In this document: piece after piece, positions 41,133 through 50,323 of the stretch
Layout of the letters: the number at the start of each line of letters is the position of its first letter
How positions within the stretch are numbered: the first letter of the stretch is position 1
Source of the DNA: Rhizocola hellebori
Lineage (GTDB): Bacteria > Actinomycetota > Actinomycetes > Mycobacteriales > Micromonosporaceae
Length of the DNA stretch: 64,000 nucleotides
Reading direction: 5' to 3'
Assembly: GCF_016862955.1 (NCBI RefSeq)
Contig: NZ_BONY01000036.1
Coordinates: 31,244-95,243 of the forward strand
The notes under the pieces: generated by a model
What the model was told of the DNA's origin: nothing
The model's database searches: none
Seen by the model: the letters and a program-made list of their open reading frames with translations, nothing else
Program-made: the position numbers and the translations under genes

Positions 41133-43097
41133 GTGGCTGACGAGGAACTCCGCGCGCACGTCAAACTGACCGGCGACGCCCAGTTCAAGCAGCAGATGCA
41201 GGGTGTCGGCGACTCGGCCGACCGGGCTGGCGACCAGATCGACGACCTCGCCGACAACACCGGGCACCTAGCCAAAGAGGCCGCCAAGGCCGAGGCCGAG
41301 GTCAAGCGCCTAATTCACGCAATCAACGAAACTGGCGACCTGGAACTGCTCAAGGCGCTGAGGAAGGAGAAGCGCCAGCTCCGCCTCTTTGAGAACCTGG
41401 GGAAGGAACTCAAGGCCGAGCTTGAAGAGGCAGTCGAGGAAGCCACTCCAGACGCCGCCGACGCTGGCGGAGAGATCGCCGAAACTGTCGTCGAGGGCAT
41501 GAGCTTCGCCTTCAAAGCTTCCAGGCCGCAACTCATCGCAGGCCTGGCCGCCCTCGCAGCTGTGGCGTCGCCCTTTATCGGCGGCGTCATCGCATCTGCC
41601 GTCATTGGCGGGGTCGGTATCGGCGGCATCGCCGGTGGCCTTGCGGCCGCCTCTCAAGATTCGCGCGTCAAAGGCGCGGCCGAAAGGCTCGGCGAAGTCG
41701 CGCTGAACGCGTTCGAGCAGGCGGCCGATCCCTTCGTCGCGCCGGCCATCGAGGCGCTCGACCTCCTCGGCCGGGCAGCCGTTGACGTGGCGAGCTCTAT
41801 GAAGCCCGCGTTCGCCGCGCTTGCGCCGGTCTTGATGCCACTCACGCAGGGCCTGGTCGGGCTGGTCGAGGAAATGATGCCCGGCCTGATCAAAGGCATG
41901 GAGGCGGCCAAGCCGGTCATCCGGGCAATCGCCAAAGAATTGCCGGAGATCGGTGAGGCGTTCGGCGACTTCATAGGCACGATCGCCGAGGACACCGACG
42001 GAGCCATCATGGCCTTCGCAGCGCTGTCGGACGGCATCCAGTTGGCTCTGCGATGGACCGGCAACATGATCGCGGCGCTGGAAAAGACCTACGAATGGTC
42101 CATCGGAGCGGCCAGGGTGGCCAACGAAGTGCTGGTCAAACTGTTCGGATGGATTCCCGTCATCGGGAACATCTTCAAGGAGAACGGGCCCTGGCTCGAC
42201 AGTCTCGTGGGCGACCTGAATAAGTCGGGCGACGCCTCCAACGACTTCGCAGGCGACCTCGAAGGCATAGGCGACGCAGCCAAGGACGCGGCCGACGAGA
42301 TCGACGCCATGAAGAAGGCGATGGACAACGCCTTCGGCAAGGTCATGGACATCAACCAGGCCACGATCGCCTACGAGCGGGCCATCGACGACCTGACCGA
42401 GTCGGTGGAAGAAAACGGCAAGTCGCTCGACGCCCGCGAGGAGAAAGGCCGCGCCAACCGAGGCGCGATCCTCGACGAGATCCAGGCCATCAAGGATCTA
42501 CGCGACGCCAACATTGACAACAAAATGTCCGTCGAGGACGCAAACGCGCTTTACGAGCAGCAGATCGAGACGCTCCGCAAGAACGCGATCAAGCTGGGCC
42601 TCAACAAGGACGAGGTCAACGCCCTTGTCGACGCCTTCAAGGGACTCCCGCGCGACACCACGATGGAAATCCGCTTCCCGGGCCTGCTCGAAGCCCTGAC
42701 CGCAGCCCGCGAGCTGTCGCGGCTCATGGGTTCGCGTGCCGCAGGGTTCAACCAGCCGGGCTACGTGGATGTCCTCGGCGGCGTCAGCTCCGGAACGTAC
42801 GTGTCCGGCCGTGCTTCCGGCGGGTCGGTCATGGCCGGTGCCACCTATGTCGTCGGCGAGAACGGCCCCGAAATCCTGCAGATGGGCGCGTCGGGCGGAA
42901 CGGTCTACAACGCATCCCAGACCGCGGCGATGATGTCCGGCGCTTCGGGCGGGGCGGCGGGCGGGGCGATGAACCTCATCGTGTCGGTCAAACCCGGCTT
43001 CGAAGGTGCCATGGGCGCCGCAGTAGCCAGCTACCTGCAGTTCGAGGTGCAGACAACCGGCGAAGGCGACGCCCAGCTCTACTTCGCGGGCCGCTGA
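41133..43097 (+). CDS. Tape measure protein
   Basis: A 654-residue protein starting at GTG. The coiled-coil N-terminus (DDLADNTGHLAKEAAKAEAE) is followed by hydrophobic segments around residues 132-170 (GLAALAAVASPFIGGVIASA), helical repeats, and the typical C-terminal RASGGSVMAGATYVVGENGP. It sets tail length. By the usual rule of about 0.15 nm per residue the tail would be close to 100 nm, short for a siphovirus. Confidence 0.9.
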   Translation: MADEELRAHVKLTGDAQFKQQMQGVGDSADRAGDQIDDLADNTGHLAKEAAKAEAEVKRLIHAINETGDLELLKALRKEKRQLRLFENLGKELKAELEEAVEEATPDAADAGGEIAETVVEGMSFAFKASRPQLIAGLAALAAVASPFIGGVIASAVIGGVGIGGIAGGLAAASQDSRVKGAAERLGEVALNAFEQAADPFVAPAIEALDLLGRAAVDVASSMKPAFAALAPVLMPLTQGLVGLVEEMMPGLIKGMEAAKPVIRAIAKELPEIGEAFGDFIGTIAEDTDGAIMAFAALSDGIQLALRWTGNMIAALEKTYEWSIGAARVANEVLVKLFGWIPVIGNIFKENGPWLDSLVGDLNKSGDASNDFAGDLEGIGDAAKDAADEIDAMKKAMDNAFGKVMDINQATIAYERAIDDLTESVEENGKSLDAREEKGRANRGAILDEIQAIKDLRDANIDNKMSVEDANALYEQQIETLRKNAIKLGLNKDEVNALVDAFKGLPRDTTMEIRFPGLLEALTAARELSRLMGSRAAGFNQPGYVDVLGGVSSGTYVSGRASGGSVMAGATYVVGENGPEILQMGASGGTVYNASQTAAMMSGASGGAAGGAMNLIVSVKPGFEGAMGAAVASYLQFEVQTTGEGDAQLYFAGR

Positions 43098-45916
43098 TGG
43101 CGTTCCCGGCAACCCCGCTGGACATCGAGGTGTCCATCGCCCTGAGCGCGGACCTGACCGCGGACCCTGACACGTGGGTGTTCACCGACATCACCGACTA
43201 CGTGCGTGAGGACCGCAAGATTTCCATCCGCCGTGGCAAGACGGGCAAGTTCGCACAGGTCACGGCCTCCCGCTGCTCCTTGACGGTCGACAACTCCGAT
43301 GGGCGGTTCTCCCGCCACAACCCGGCCGGCGCCTACTACGGGCAGATCAAGAAGAACACGCCGTTGCGGGTGCGGGTCAACAACGGCTCCGGCTACGTCA
43401 ACCGCTTCTGCGGCTACGTGACCGGCTGGCCGCCGGAGTGGGATCCCAGCGAGGCCGACCAGACGGTGTCGCTGTCCGCCGACGGCATCATGCGCCGCCT
43501 GGGCCGCGACGCCACAACCCACTCGCCTGCATACGGGAGGTTTTCGGGCCTGACCGGCAGCGGCTTCACGCCGCTCGCCTACTGGCCGATGGAGGACGCC
43601 CGCGGCGCGACCTCGTTCGCCAGTGCAGTCGGCGGCGACCCGATGGTGCGCGGCACTCACCTCTACTCCGGCGCGGCCGGTCCGGGAACAGTGTCGTTCG
43701 CCGACGAAGCGACGTTGCCGGGCTCCCTCCCGCTGCCGGTTTTCGGGCCCGCCTGCAGCATGCGCGGGCCGATACCGGCCTACACGGACACCGGCCAGTG
43801 GGTGTACCAGATCATGCTGCGGCTGCCGTCCGAGCTGGACTCGCAGATCCTCGGCCTACTGGACCTGCGCACCACCAACACCGCCCTGCCGTACGTGTTC
43901 GTCGGCCTTCTCACCTCAGGTTCCGCATCGGCCGTCGACATACGGGTTCAGGTCTACGACGCCGCGATTTCGCTGACCGACACCTTCACAGTCACCATCA
44001 GCGACGCCGACATCTTCGACCAGTGGGTGTCGATCGTCGTCTGCTCGAAACTGAACAGCAGCGGCAGCAACGACACCGTCAGCCTGACCATCCTGGACAC
44101 CAACGGCGACTCGCTGGGGACAACAGGCGATCAGGTTGTCGACGCGAACTTCCACGGCGCAATCAACTTCGCCGAGGTGCTCAGCCCGACTGGCGTCTAC
44201 CCGGTCACCGTGCTTTCCCTTGGTGGAGCCGCATGGGGTCACGCCGCCATCTACACCGACCCGGCCTTCACCATCGGCACCCACGATGTCGCCAACGCGA
44301 TCGCGGCCGGCGGCCACCTCGGCGAAATGGCCCACGTCCGGGCGGCCCGCCTGGCTGACGAGGCCGGCATTCCCTTTGTGGTCACCGGCAGCACCAGCGT
44401 CACCATGGGGCCGCAGCGCATCGCCAAGCCGCTGGACCTGCTGCGCGACTGCGCTCTCGCCGACCAGGCCATTTTGTATGAGCCGCTCGACTTCGGCCTG
44501 GCCTTCCTCACTGGCCGCAGCCTGTACAACCAGACCCCGGTCGTCACGCTGCAGTACGACCAGGGCCATGTAGCGCCGCCGTTCCGGCCCGAGGACGACG
44601 ACCGGGATTTCTACAACGACGTGACCGCGCAGCGGCCCAACAGCGGCGCTCCGATGCACTACGCCAACGCGGCATCGGTCGCCGAGGTCGGCTCCTACCC
44701 GCTTCCGGTGTCGCCGAACGTCGAAACCGACGACCAGGCGTACCAGATCGCAGGCTGGCTGGCGACGGTCGGCAGCAACGACGAGCTGCAATGGCCAGCG
44801 GTAAGGCCGAACCTGCGGCGTGCGCCGGAACTGATCGACGACTGGCTGGCCGCGGACATCGGCAAGAACCTGGCCGTCACCGACCACCCGTCGCCGCTGG
44901 CACCGGACGACATTGTGCAGCTGATTGAGGGCTACGCCGAGGTCCTCGGCTCGTACACGTTCGAGCCGACGGTGACGCTTTCGCCCGCGACCATCTACAA
45001 CAGCATCGGATTGTGGGGTCTGGTGGGCAAGGAACTTCACGCCGCCATCAATAGTTCGGCAACCTCGGCCGACATTGCCACCACGTCCGGCCCGCTGCTC
45101 GCTTTGACTGCCTCGCTCGGTGCGGGCGGCTACACCGGCAAAATCGGCACCGAGGAAATCCAGGTCACCGCAGTCGCCGCGTCCACCGTCACGTTCGGGA
45201 CGACCGGCACAGTCACCCACGCGTCCAATGCCAGCGTCACGCCAGGCATCCCTGCGTCGGTGGCCACTGGCGACCTGCTGCTGTGCCTGGCCGCGATCCG
45301 CAACTCCGGCACAGGCGTGCCGAATACGCCAGCTGGATACACCCGCCTGGCTGTTTTCGGTAGCTCCATCAACGTCCAGTTGTTCGCCAAAATCGCCACC
45401 TCGGGCGCGGAAGCTGCGCCCACCATCACGTTCACAGGTGGCGTCGCTAACGCGGACACCAGCGCCCAGATGATCCGGCTGTCCGGCAAGTGGCACAGCG
45501 CGTCCAATGTGCTGCTGGACTCGGCCAGCTGGTTGAACCCGTCGTCGCAGAACATCGCCTACCCGGCGCTTAGAGTGCCGCTGGCTGACAACTGCATCAT
45601 CCTGTACCTCGGCTGGAAGGCCGACGACTGGACCTCGGTCGCATCACCGGGCACCGAGATCGGCGAACCCGACACCACCACTGGCGATGACCAGGGAATC
45701 GTCTGGGCCTACTCGATCCAGACCACGGCGGCGGCTATCACGCCTGGCAGTTTCGTGGTCACGGGCGGAGCGGCGGCCATCAGCCGTGGGGCCGTGCTGG
45801 CGCTGCGCTGCGACTACCAGACCGCCACCATCACCCGCTCCGTCAACGGCGTCACCGCAACCCATTCAGCCGCTGACGCGGTAACTCTGGCCGACCCGTC
45901 GGTCTGGGCCCTCTAG
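43097..45916 (+). CDS. Large tail tip / minor tail protein
   Basis: A 939-residue protein starting at the tape-measure stop (overlap). The N-terminal 140 residues (VFTDITDYVREDRKISIRRG, SRCSLTVDNSDGRFSRHNP, PLRVRVNNGSGY) are the distal-tail or hub-type domain found in actinophage minor tail proteins. Residues about 150-410 look like a concanavalin/LamG lectin insert (YWPMEDARGAT, WVYQIMLRLPSELD). The later part returns to hub sequence, then a C-terminal beta domain (PAGYTRLAVFGSSINVQLFA). It would bind the host surface and close the tail tip. Confidence 0.8.
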   Translation: MAFPATPLDIEVSIALSADLTADPDTWVFTDITDYVREDRKISIRRGKTGKFAQVTASRCSLTVDNSDGRFSRHNPAGAYYGQIKKNTPLRVRVNNGSGYVNRFCGYVTGWPPEWDPSEADQTVSLSADGIMRRLGRDATTHSPAYGRFSGLTGSGFTPLAYWPMEDARGATSFASAVGGDPMVRGTHLYSGAAGPGTVSFADEATLPGSLPLPVFGPACSMRGPIPAYTDTGQWVYQIMLRLPSELDSQILGLLDLRTTNTALPYVFVGLLTSGSASAVDIRVQVYDAAISLTDTFTVTISDADIFDQWVSIVVCSKLNSSGSNDTVSLTILDTNGDSLGTTGDQVVDANFHGAINFAEVLSPTGVYPVTVLSLGGAAWGHAAIYTDPAFTIGTHDVANAIAAGGHLGEMAHVRAARLADEAGIPFVVTGSTSVTMGPQRIAKPLDLLRDCALADQAILYEPLDFGLAFLTGRSLYNQTPVVTLQYDQGHVAPPFRPEDDDRDFYNDVTAQRPNSGAPMHYANAASVAEVGSYPLPVSPNVETDDQAYQIAGWLATVGSNDELQWPAVRPNLRRAPELIDDWLAADIGKNLAVTDHPSPLAPDDIVQLIEGYAEVLGSYTFEPTVTLSPATIYNSIGLWGLVGKELHAAINSSATSADIATTSGPLLALTASLGAGGYTGKIGTEEIQVTAVAASTVTFGTTGTVTHASNASVTPGIPASVATGDLLLCLAAIRNSGTGVPNTPAGYTRLAVFGSSINVQLFAKIATSGAEAAPTITFTGGVANADTSAQMIRLSGKWHSASNVLLDSASWLNPSSQNIAYPALRVPLADNCIILYLGWKADDWTSVASPGTEIGEPDTTTGDDQGIVWAYSIQTTAAAITPGSFVVTGGAAAISRGAVLALRCDYQTATITRSVNGVTATHSAADAVTLADPSVWAL

Positions 45917-45925
45917 GAGGCTGCT

Positions 45926-46366
45926 GTGGCCGTTCTCGCCGGCGCAATCACCGATCCCGCAGACCTCACCGCCGTCTTGCGGATGGTGGCCACGATGGCC
46001 ACCTACACGCCTGAGCTGACCTCGAGCTCGGGTTCCCCGACCATCGGCAACGGGACGCTGACGGGACGTTACCTGCAGTCCAACGGGCTGGCCTACGTCC
46101 AGATCCAGCTGACTCGTGGCTCCACCACCGACTACGGCACCGGGTTCATCTCGCTGTCGGTGCCCATTCCGGCGCTGTCGGTCGACTACGTGGGCGCGTG
46201 CACCCTGTTCGACGCGAGTGCCAACTCTTTTGCCGCCGCCTGCCAGATGGAGACGACGACGTCGATTACGCCGGTCAGCTCCAGCGGGGTCATCACGTCG
46301 ACGAGCCCATTCACGTGGGCGACGAGCGACAGGATCCGGATCACCATCCTCTACGAGCACGCGTAA
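45926..46366 (+). CDS. Small tail-associated protein
   Basis: A 146-residue Ser/Thr-rich beta protein starting at GTG with AGGAGG. The pattern (YLQSNGLAYVQIQLTRG, GFISLSVPIPALSV, RIRITILYEHA) resembles C-terminal tail-fibre-tip domains. It directly follows the tip protein and may be a receptor-binding or fibre component. Confidence 0.6.
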   Translation: MAVLAGAITDPADLTAVLRMVATMATYTPELTSSSGSPTIGNGTLTGRYLQSNGLAYVQIQLTRGSTTDYGTGFISLSVPIPALSVDYVGACTLFDASANSFAAACQMETTTSITPVSSSGVITSTSPFTWATSDRIRITILYEHA

Positions 46367-46377
46367 GGAGGTACCGA

Positions 46378-47217
46378 ATGCCCAGCTATGCCCAGCTCGA
46401 AAACGAAGCCGCGTGGCGGGATGAGATCGTGCCGGCCGAACTGGCCCGGATGGGCCGCACCGTGCGCACCGCCTTGGGCCTGAGCCCCGATGCGGTCGGG
46501 TTCAAGGGCAACAACCTTCACCTCAACGGCGCCCACCGTTCGCGGCGCTGGATCCTCACCTCGGACTGGTGCACCGACCGCACCTACACCGTGTCCTATG
46601 CCGACGACAAGCTGGGCGACCAGGACTGGATCGCCGGGTTCGACATCTCCGCGCCGCCGCACATCCTGCTGCCCATGTGCCAGCGCCTCGACGCCGCGGT
46701 GCGCGCGGGCCGTCTGGAGGAGCTGGCCGCCTGGTACGGCAACCTCGACGGCGACCAGCGGGTGGACGGCTACAACAACATTCTCAACCGCGTCTCGACC
46801 TCGGATTCGTCGCATCTGACGCACCTTCACGGAACCGTTCTGCGCCGTCACGCCAACAACGCCGCGTTCATGGCCAGGCTGGCGGCCGTACTGATTGGAG
46901 ACGACATGCTCAAAGACGAAACCCTGCCGACCCTTCCCGCGGAGACGCTGGCCACCGGTGACGTGCTCCCCGCGGAGTCCCGCTCCGCAGACGTGGCCCT
47001 GGCCTACGCCCTGCGCAACTCGTACGCGGCCCGGCGGGCTGCTGAGGCGGCGCTGGCCAAGCTGGCCGCCGGTATGCCGGTCGCCTTGCCCGACGCCCAG
47101 CTCGACCTGCTCGCCGACAAGCTGGCCGCGCGGCTACCAGCACCAGCCGTACCGCCTACCGCCGAAACGATCGCTAAGGCTGTCGTCGCCGAGACCGCAC
47201 GTGAGCTGACGGACTGA
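46378..47217 (+). CDS. M15/VanY-like peptidase (endolysin candidate)
   Basis: A 279-residue protein with AAGGAGG upstream. The first 170 residues are a VanY-like metallopeptidase pattern as found in actinophages: LHLNGAHRSRRWILTSDWC, then DWIAGFDIS (Asp), GNLDGDQRVDGY, and SDSSHLTHLHGT with the final His ligands. The C-terminal 90 residues are a helical region (RRAAEAALAKLAAG) that may position or tether the enzyme. It would cut peptidoglycan peptides at lysis. The first His ligand is not certain. Confidence 0.65.
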   Translation: MPSYAQLENEAAWRDEIVPAELARMGRTVRTALGLSPDAVGFKGNNLHLNGAHRSRRWILTSDWCTDRTYTVSYADDKLGDQDWIAGFDISAPPHILLPMCQRLDAAVRAGRLEELAAWYGNLDGDQRVDGYNNILNRVSTSDSSHLTHLHGTVLRRHANNAAFMARLAAVLIGDDMLKDETLPTLPAETLATGDVLPAESRSADVALAYALRNSYAARRAAEAALAKLAAGMPVALPDAQLDLLADKLAARLPAPAVPPTAETIAKAVVAETARELTD

Positions 47218-47220
47218 TCG

Positions 47221-47481
47221 ATGTGGTCGGAACTGCTGCCCTTCGCGGCACCTGGCGGGGCGGTAGCGGTCCTGACCGGGGCGGTGTGGATGGTGCTCAC
47301 CGGACGGCTGATACCGGCCTCAACCCACGAACGGGAACTGGCCAACCGCGACAGGCAGATCGAACGGCTGATCGCGGAGAACGACGTGCTGGTAAAGCAG
47401 CGCGACGGGCTGCTGGAACTGGCGCAGGTTACGGTAGGCATCGTGCGCGCCCTGCCCGCAGCGAAGGAATCGGCACCGTGA
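47221..47481 (+). CDS. Membrane protein, holin-like
   Basis: An 86-residue protein with one N-terminal transmembrane helix (about 10-28, GGAVAVLTGAVWMVLTG) followed by a charged coiled coil (ERELANRDRQIERLIAENDV). This layout is common among small actinophage proteins next to endolysins (holin or spanin-like). It starts 3 bases after the peptidase stop. Confidence 0.6.
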   Translation: MWSELLPFAAPGGAVAVLTGAVWMVLTGRLIPASTHERELANRDRQIERLIAENDVLVKQRDGLLELAQVTVGIVRALPAAKESAP

Positions 47482-47666
47482 GGTGGCCGTGGTCGAAGCG
47501 GCCCAAGCCGGAAAACACGGAGGCCGTCAAACAGGCCCAGAAACGCCTCGACGCGGCCCATGCGGCTGAGCCTGAAGTGTCGCGGGTGGTCCGTGAACTG
47601 CGGCGCATCCAGATCGAAAACAACTTCGCCGCCCTGCTCACCTCGGCTTTCAGGGACCATCGGTGA
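47478..47666 (+). CDS. Small helical lysis-region protein
   Basis: A 62-residue basic protein starting at GTG (GTGA overlap): WPWSKRPKPENTEAVKQAQ, then RVVRELRRIQIENNFAALLT. A small conserved-looking actinophage type found near holins. Function unknown. Confidence 0.55.
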   Translation: MRWPWSKRPKPENTEAVKQAQKRLDAAHAAEPEVSRVVRELRRIQIENNFAALLTSAFRDHR

Positions 47667-47959
47667 AGGCTTTGGCCGGCGTCCTGCTCGTCGCCGCCTT
47701 TGTGGGCGGGCTCAACTTTGTCATCACCTACCAGGTGCTGGCGAAGTGGTGGCGCTCTGAGGTGGGCCGCACCATGATGGCGTTCGCCATGTGCGAGACG
47801 GCCGTGCTGGGCTTGTCGGTGCTAGTGATGGCGTTCGGCGACTTCTGGGGCCGTGAGGCGCTCGGGCTGCTGGCGTTCCTGGGCTTCACGACGGTGTCGT
47901 GGTGGCGGTGGCTGGTGCTGCTCAAGGCGCAGCTGCCCAAGGGCGAGCCTCACTCCTGA
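47663..47959 (+). CDS. Three-helix membrane protein, putative holin
   Basis: A 98-residue protein starting at GTG with three hydrophobic segments (about residues 3-25, 38-60 and 65-84). Class I holins have this topology. Position in the lysis cassette supports the call, but another membrane protein here is also holin-like. Confidence 0.6.
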   Translation: MKALAGVLLVAAFVGGLNFVITYQVLAKWWRSEVGRTMMAFAMCETAVLGLSVLVMAFGDFWGREALGLLAFLGFTTVSWWRWLVLLKAQLPKGEPHS

Positions 47960-48279
47960 TCGTCGGCCAACTCGCCGACCGGGAATCCGGCCTTACGCAG
48001 CCGCTCGTCGATATAGGCGGCCACCTCGTCCAAATCCTGCTCGTCGGCACCAGCTTCTAGCAGCATCGCGCGCAGGGTCCGATATTGCCAATGCCTCGGG
48101 CTGCAGATGGCGTGGGCAAGCAGATGCGGGTCGGTGCTGACCGTGTGCAGTTCGGCAATGGCGGCGTCCCGGTCATATTGGCCGCTGGTCTTTCGGGCCG
48201 CATGCCTGGATGCGGTGCCGGTGAGCGCGGCGATTTTCAGTCGGTCACGGGAGTCATGCCGCGCGGTTTCCATGACCAC
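47950..48279 (-). CDS. Reverse-strand small protein inside the lysis cassette
   Basis: A 109-residue protein read leftward between two rightward membrane genes. Its end overlaps the preceding stop by 10 bases. The start is GTG 48279 or ATG 48273, behind AGGAAG. It is soluble and helical (RDRLKIAALTGTASRHAAR, REWQYRTLRAMLLEAGA-like, LDEVAAYIDERLRKAGF), with a Cys in AICSPRHW. It looks like an independent moron. Function unknown. Confidence 0.65.
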   Translation of the reverse strand: MVMETARHDSRDRLKIAALTGTASRHAARKTSGQYDRDAAIAELHTVSTDPHLLAHAICSPRHWQYRTLRAMLLEAGADEQDLDEVAAYIDERLRKAGFPVGELADDQE

Positions 48280-48319
48280 AACTTCCTACGTCCACGTCCA
48301 ACCCGTCAAGGAGAAGATC

Positions 48320-48514
48320 ATGGGCAAGTATGCAAAGGCCATCGTCGCGGCGCTCATCGCCGGAGCCAGCGTGCTCCTGACCGGCCTCGACGACGACGTC
48401 GTCACCCGCATGGAATGGATCAGCGTCCTCATTGCCGGTCTGTCCGCGCTGGGCATCACCTACGCGGTTCCCAACAGCAAGCCGCTGCCCGAGTCGGCGC
48501 GGCACCTGAACTGA
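48320..48514 (+). CDS. Holin
   Basis: A 64-residue protein: KYAKAIVAALIAGASVLLTG, then RMEWISVLIAGLSALGITY and VPNSKP. This two-helix KYAKA...YAVPN layout is the standard small holin of actinophages. Ribosome site AAGGAG. It forms membrane lesions that time release of the endolysin. Confidence 0.75.
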   Translation: MGKYAKAIVAALIAGASVLLTGLDDDVVTRMEWISVLIAGLSALGITYAVPNSKPLPESARHLN

Positions 48515-48831
48515 TGACCGCCGCCCGCCCATCCGAAACCCATTTCCACGTTCACCTGGATATCCCTGGGCTGGTGGACCACACCGCCCAGCTTGACCGA
48601 ATGGAGCAGCTCATGACCGCAGCGAACGACGCACTGGTGGCCCTCAAGGCTCAGCTCGCCGACACCACCTCCGACGTGCTGGCCAAGCTGGCGCAGCTGA
48701 CCGAGCAGCTGGGCGAGATGCCCGAGGATGCCGCCGCGACCCTGGCCGAGATCACCGACGCGGTGTCGGCGCTCGACGCGACCGTGGGCGACGCTGACGG
48801 TTCGGACGTGCCGCCTCCCGTCGAGGAGTAA
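48514..48831 (+). CDS. Coiled-coil protein after the holin
   Basis: A 105-residue protein overlapping the holin stop (TGATG). A His-rich start (THFHVHLDIPGLVDH) is followed by a long coiled coil (MEQLMTAANDALVALKAQLA) and an acidic tail. Last gene of the late operon. Role unknown. Confidence 0.6.
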   Translation: MTAARPSETHFHVHLDIPGLVDHTAQLDRMEQLMTAANDALVALKAQLADTTSDVLAKLAQLTEQLGEMPEDAAATLAEITDAVSALDATVGDADGSDVPPPVEE

Positions 48832-48895
48832 CCAACACGGGACGGCTCCCGCGTATGCTAATCGCGGGCATCCTCCGCCCCGAGCGAAACGACAG

Positions 48896-48931
48896 AGCGC
48901 GCTGCTTCCTTCGGGAGGCAGCGCGCTTTTT
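48896..48931. terminator. Strong late-operon terminator
   Basis: AGCGCGCTGC (48896-48905) pairs perfectly with GCAGCGCGCT (48918-48927), with partial pairing of TTCC and GGAG around the loop, followed by five T (48927-48931). It closes the rightward late transcript, and its stem can also stop the leftward genes ending at 48953. Confidence 0.85.
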
Positions 48932-48952
48932 GTTGTCTGGATGTCCTAATAA

Positions 48953-49339
48953 TTAGGCCTCGGGTGGTGTCGCGAGCTTGCCGTGGTAGGCCAGCACCGA
49001 CATTCGGTCCGCCTCGGTCATCGGTCCCATCTTCGCTGCGATCTCGTCACAGATCTGCCGGGTACTACGCCCAAGCCCCTCAGTCACAGCTGGCGCTTGC
49101 GGGTCCAGGTCGGCGATCAGCCATCCGTCGTAGTAAAGCGCGTCGAGTTCGGTGTCGTCCCACGACGCGTACCAGGGTGTGATCCGGTCGCCGTCGATGT
49201 TCCAGTCGTCGAGAGTGGTGTGCAGCGGTCCGCCTGTTGGGTGGATGGCGTACAGCTCGCGGACCAGTGCGAGCGCTTCGGCAATCTCGGGCGTCCAGTT
49301 GGCAGGTTGGCCCGCCTCGTTCCAGCAGTCAACGCACAT
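48953..49339 (-). CDS. Hypothetical phage protein
   Basis: A 128-residue protein starting at ATG 49339 (CVDCWNEAGQPANW). It has helical N- and C-parts with an acidic centre (DDWNIDGDRITPWYASWDD). The first residues overlap the end of the upstream gene. Not recognised. Confidence 0.6.
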   Translation of the reverse strand: MCVDCWNEAGQPANWTPEIAEALALVRELYAIHPTGGPLHTTLDDWNIDGDRITPWYASWDDTELDALYYDGWLIADLDPQAPAVTEGLGRSTRQICDEIAAKMGPMTEADRMSVLAYHGKLATPPEA

Positions 49340-49805
49340 CGGCGGGCACCTCGATGCCGTAGACCTCGGCGAGCGCGAGCAGGGTGTCGCACCAAGGCTC
49401 TGGGTGATAGAACTCCTCGTGTCGCCACTGGTCACACTTGCCGCACATGTACTCGACTCCGACCTGCTCGTACATCACCGCTGGGTCTTTGCGGTCCGGC
49501 GCTGCAATGAAGCCAAGCTTCGGCTTGCTGTAGATCGGGTGCAATTCCAGGAGCTTCCGGTGTGCTGCTACCTGCCGCAACGCGCGCGCCGGATCGTGGC
49601 GCGCGATGTGCTCCCCGTCCACGTCATTGATAGGCGACCCGCCAGCCTTCCGCGCGGCAACCGAGCCTTCGGCGCTGTCGATGGTGAAGGTCTCGCGGTC
49701 GTAACTCCAGGTCGGGCTGAAGCCTGCCGCCCGGAGCGCGATCCGCTCGTCCTCGTCCAGCGCCGCCTTGAGCTTGTCTATCAGCGTGTCAGCCACAGTC
49801 AGCAC
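49329..49805 (-). CDS. DUF6221-type actinobacterial protein
   Basis: A 158-residue protein. The N-terminal DTLIDKLKAALDEDERIALR, the central IARHDPARALRQVAAHRKLL and the final CGKCDQWRHEEFYHPEPWC (zinc-like) are the signature of the DUF6221 family, widespread in actinomycete chromosomes and their phages. The start is GTG 49805 or 49796. Function of the family is unknown to me. Confidence 0.7.
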   Translation of the reverse strand: MLTVADTLIDKLKAALDEDERIALRAAGFSPTWSYDRETFTIDSAEGSVAARKAGGSPINDVDGEHIARHDPARALRQVAAHRKLLELHPIYSKPKLGFIAAPDRKDPAVMYEQVGVEYMCGKCDQWRHEEFYHPEPWCDTLLALAEVYGIEVPADVR

Positions 49806-50025
49806 CGCCCATCAGCTGTTCAATCTCCTCGCGCGCCTGCCGAATCACCCGCGTCTTGTACCTGATGTACGTGTCCTCGTCGATCCGGCCAACCTCGCCC
49901 GTTTCCGGGTGGACGAAGTCTTCAGCCTGGCTGCCCATGCCGTGGTTGAACAGGCCGTCGAGGACCCGGTTGAGCGGGTCGCTCGTCCATTCGTCGACCA
50001 TCGCCAGGGCCTCGTCCTCATCCAC
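49789..50025 (-). CDS. Small acidic hypothetical protein
   Basis: A 78-residue protein starting at GTG (DEDEALAMVDEWTSDPL), helical, ending RQAREEIEQLMGG. It overlaps both neighbours. Not recognised. Confidence 0.55.
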   Translation of the reverse strand: MDEDEALAMVDEWTSDPLNRVLDGLFNHGMGSQAEDFVHPETGEVGRIDEDTYIRYKTRVIRQAREEIEQLMGGADCG

Positions 50026-50239
50026 GGTCGGCCTCCGCGAGACGGATCAGTGCGGCGGCAAGCCACATCTCGACGACTCCGCGCGGCTGGCTCTCAAGCA
50101 TCTGCTTCAGCGCGACCATTGTGTGCGCGCGGTCGTTCAGCGCGAGGTCGCCTTTCAGCGCCTCCACCTGCTGGTCAATTTCGCTGTCGACGATCGCCGC
50201 GAACTGGTCCGCTGCTGCCGTCTGGTCGGGTGTGGGCAT
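50018..50239 (-). CDS. Small helical hypothetical protein
   Basis: A 73-residue protein starting at ATG 50239 behind GGAGAGAGG. Helices AAADQFAAIVDSEIDQQVEA and HTMVALKQMLESQPRG. A hairpin lies just upstream. Not recognised. Confidence 0.6.
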   Translation of the reverse strand: MPTPDQTAAADQFAAIVDSEIDQQVEALKGDLALNDRAHTMVALKQMLESQPRGVVEMWLAAALIRLAEADRG

Positions 50240-50264
50240 AGGTTCCTCTCTCCTTAATATGGCG

Positions 50265-50303
50265 GGGCGAGACGGAGCCACTAGTCCTGGTTCCGTCTCG
50301 CCC
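50265..50303. terminator. Long hairpin upstream of the 50239 gene
   Basis: GGGCGAGACGGAGCC (50265-50279) pairs with GGTTCCGTCTCGCCC (50289-50303) with one mismatch around a 9-base loop. There is no U-run on the leftward side, so an RNA-processing or attenuation stem is as likely as a terminator. Confidence 0.55.
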
Positions 50304-50323
50304 ATCTTCGCTTACCTTTCCGA

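Noticed and set aside
43916..45496. Long antisense frame inside the tail tip gene
   Set aside because: Shadow of the tail protein: no start signal, no motif, and Arg/Gly/Val-rich noise.
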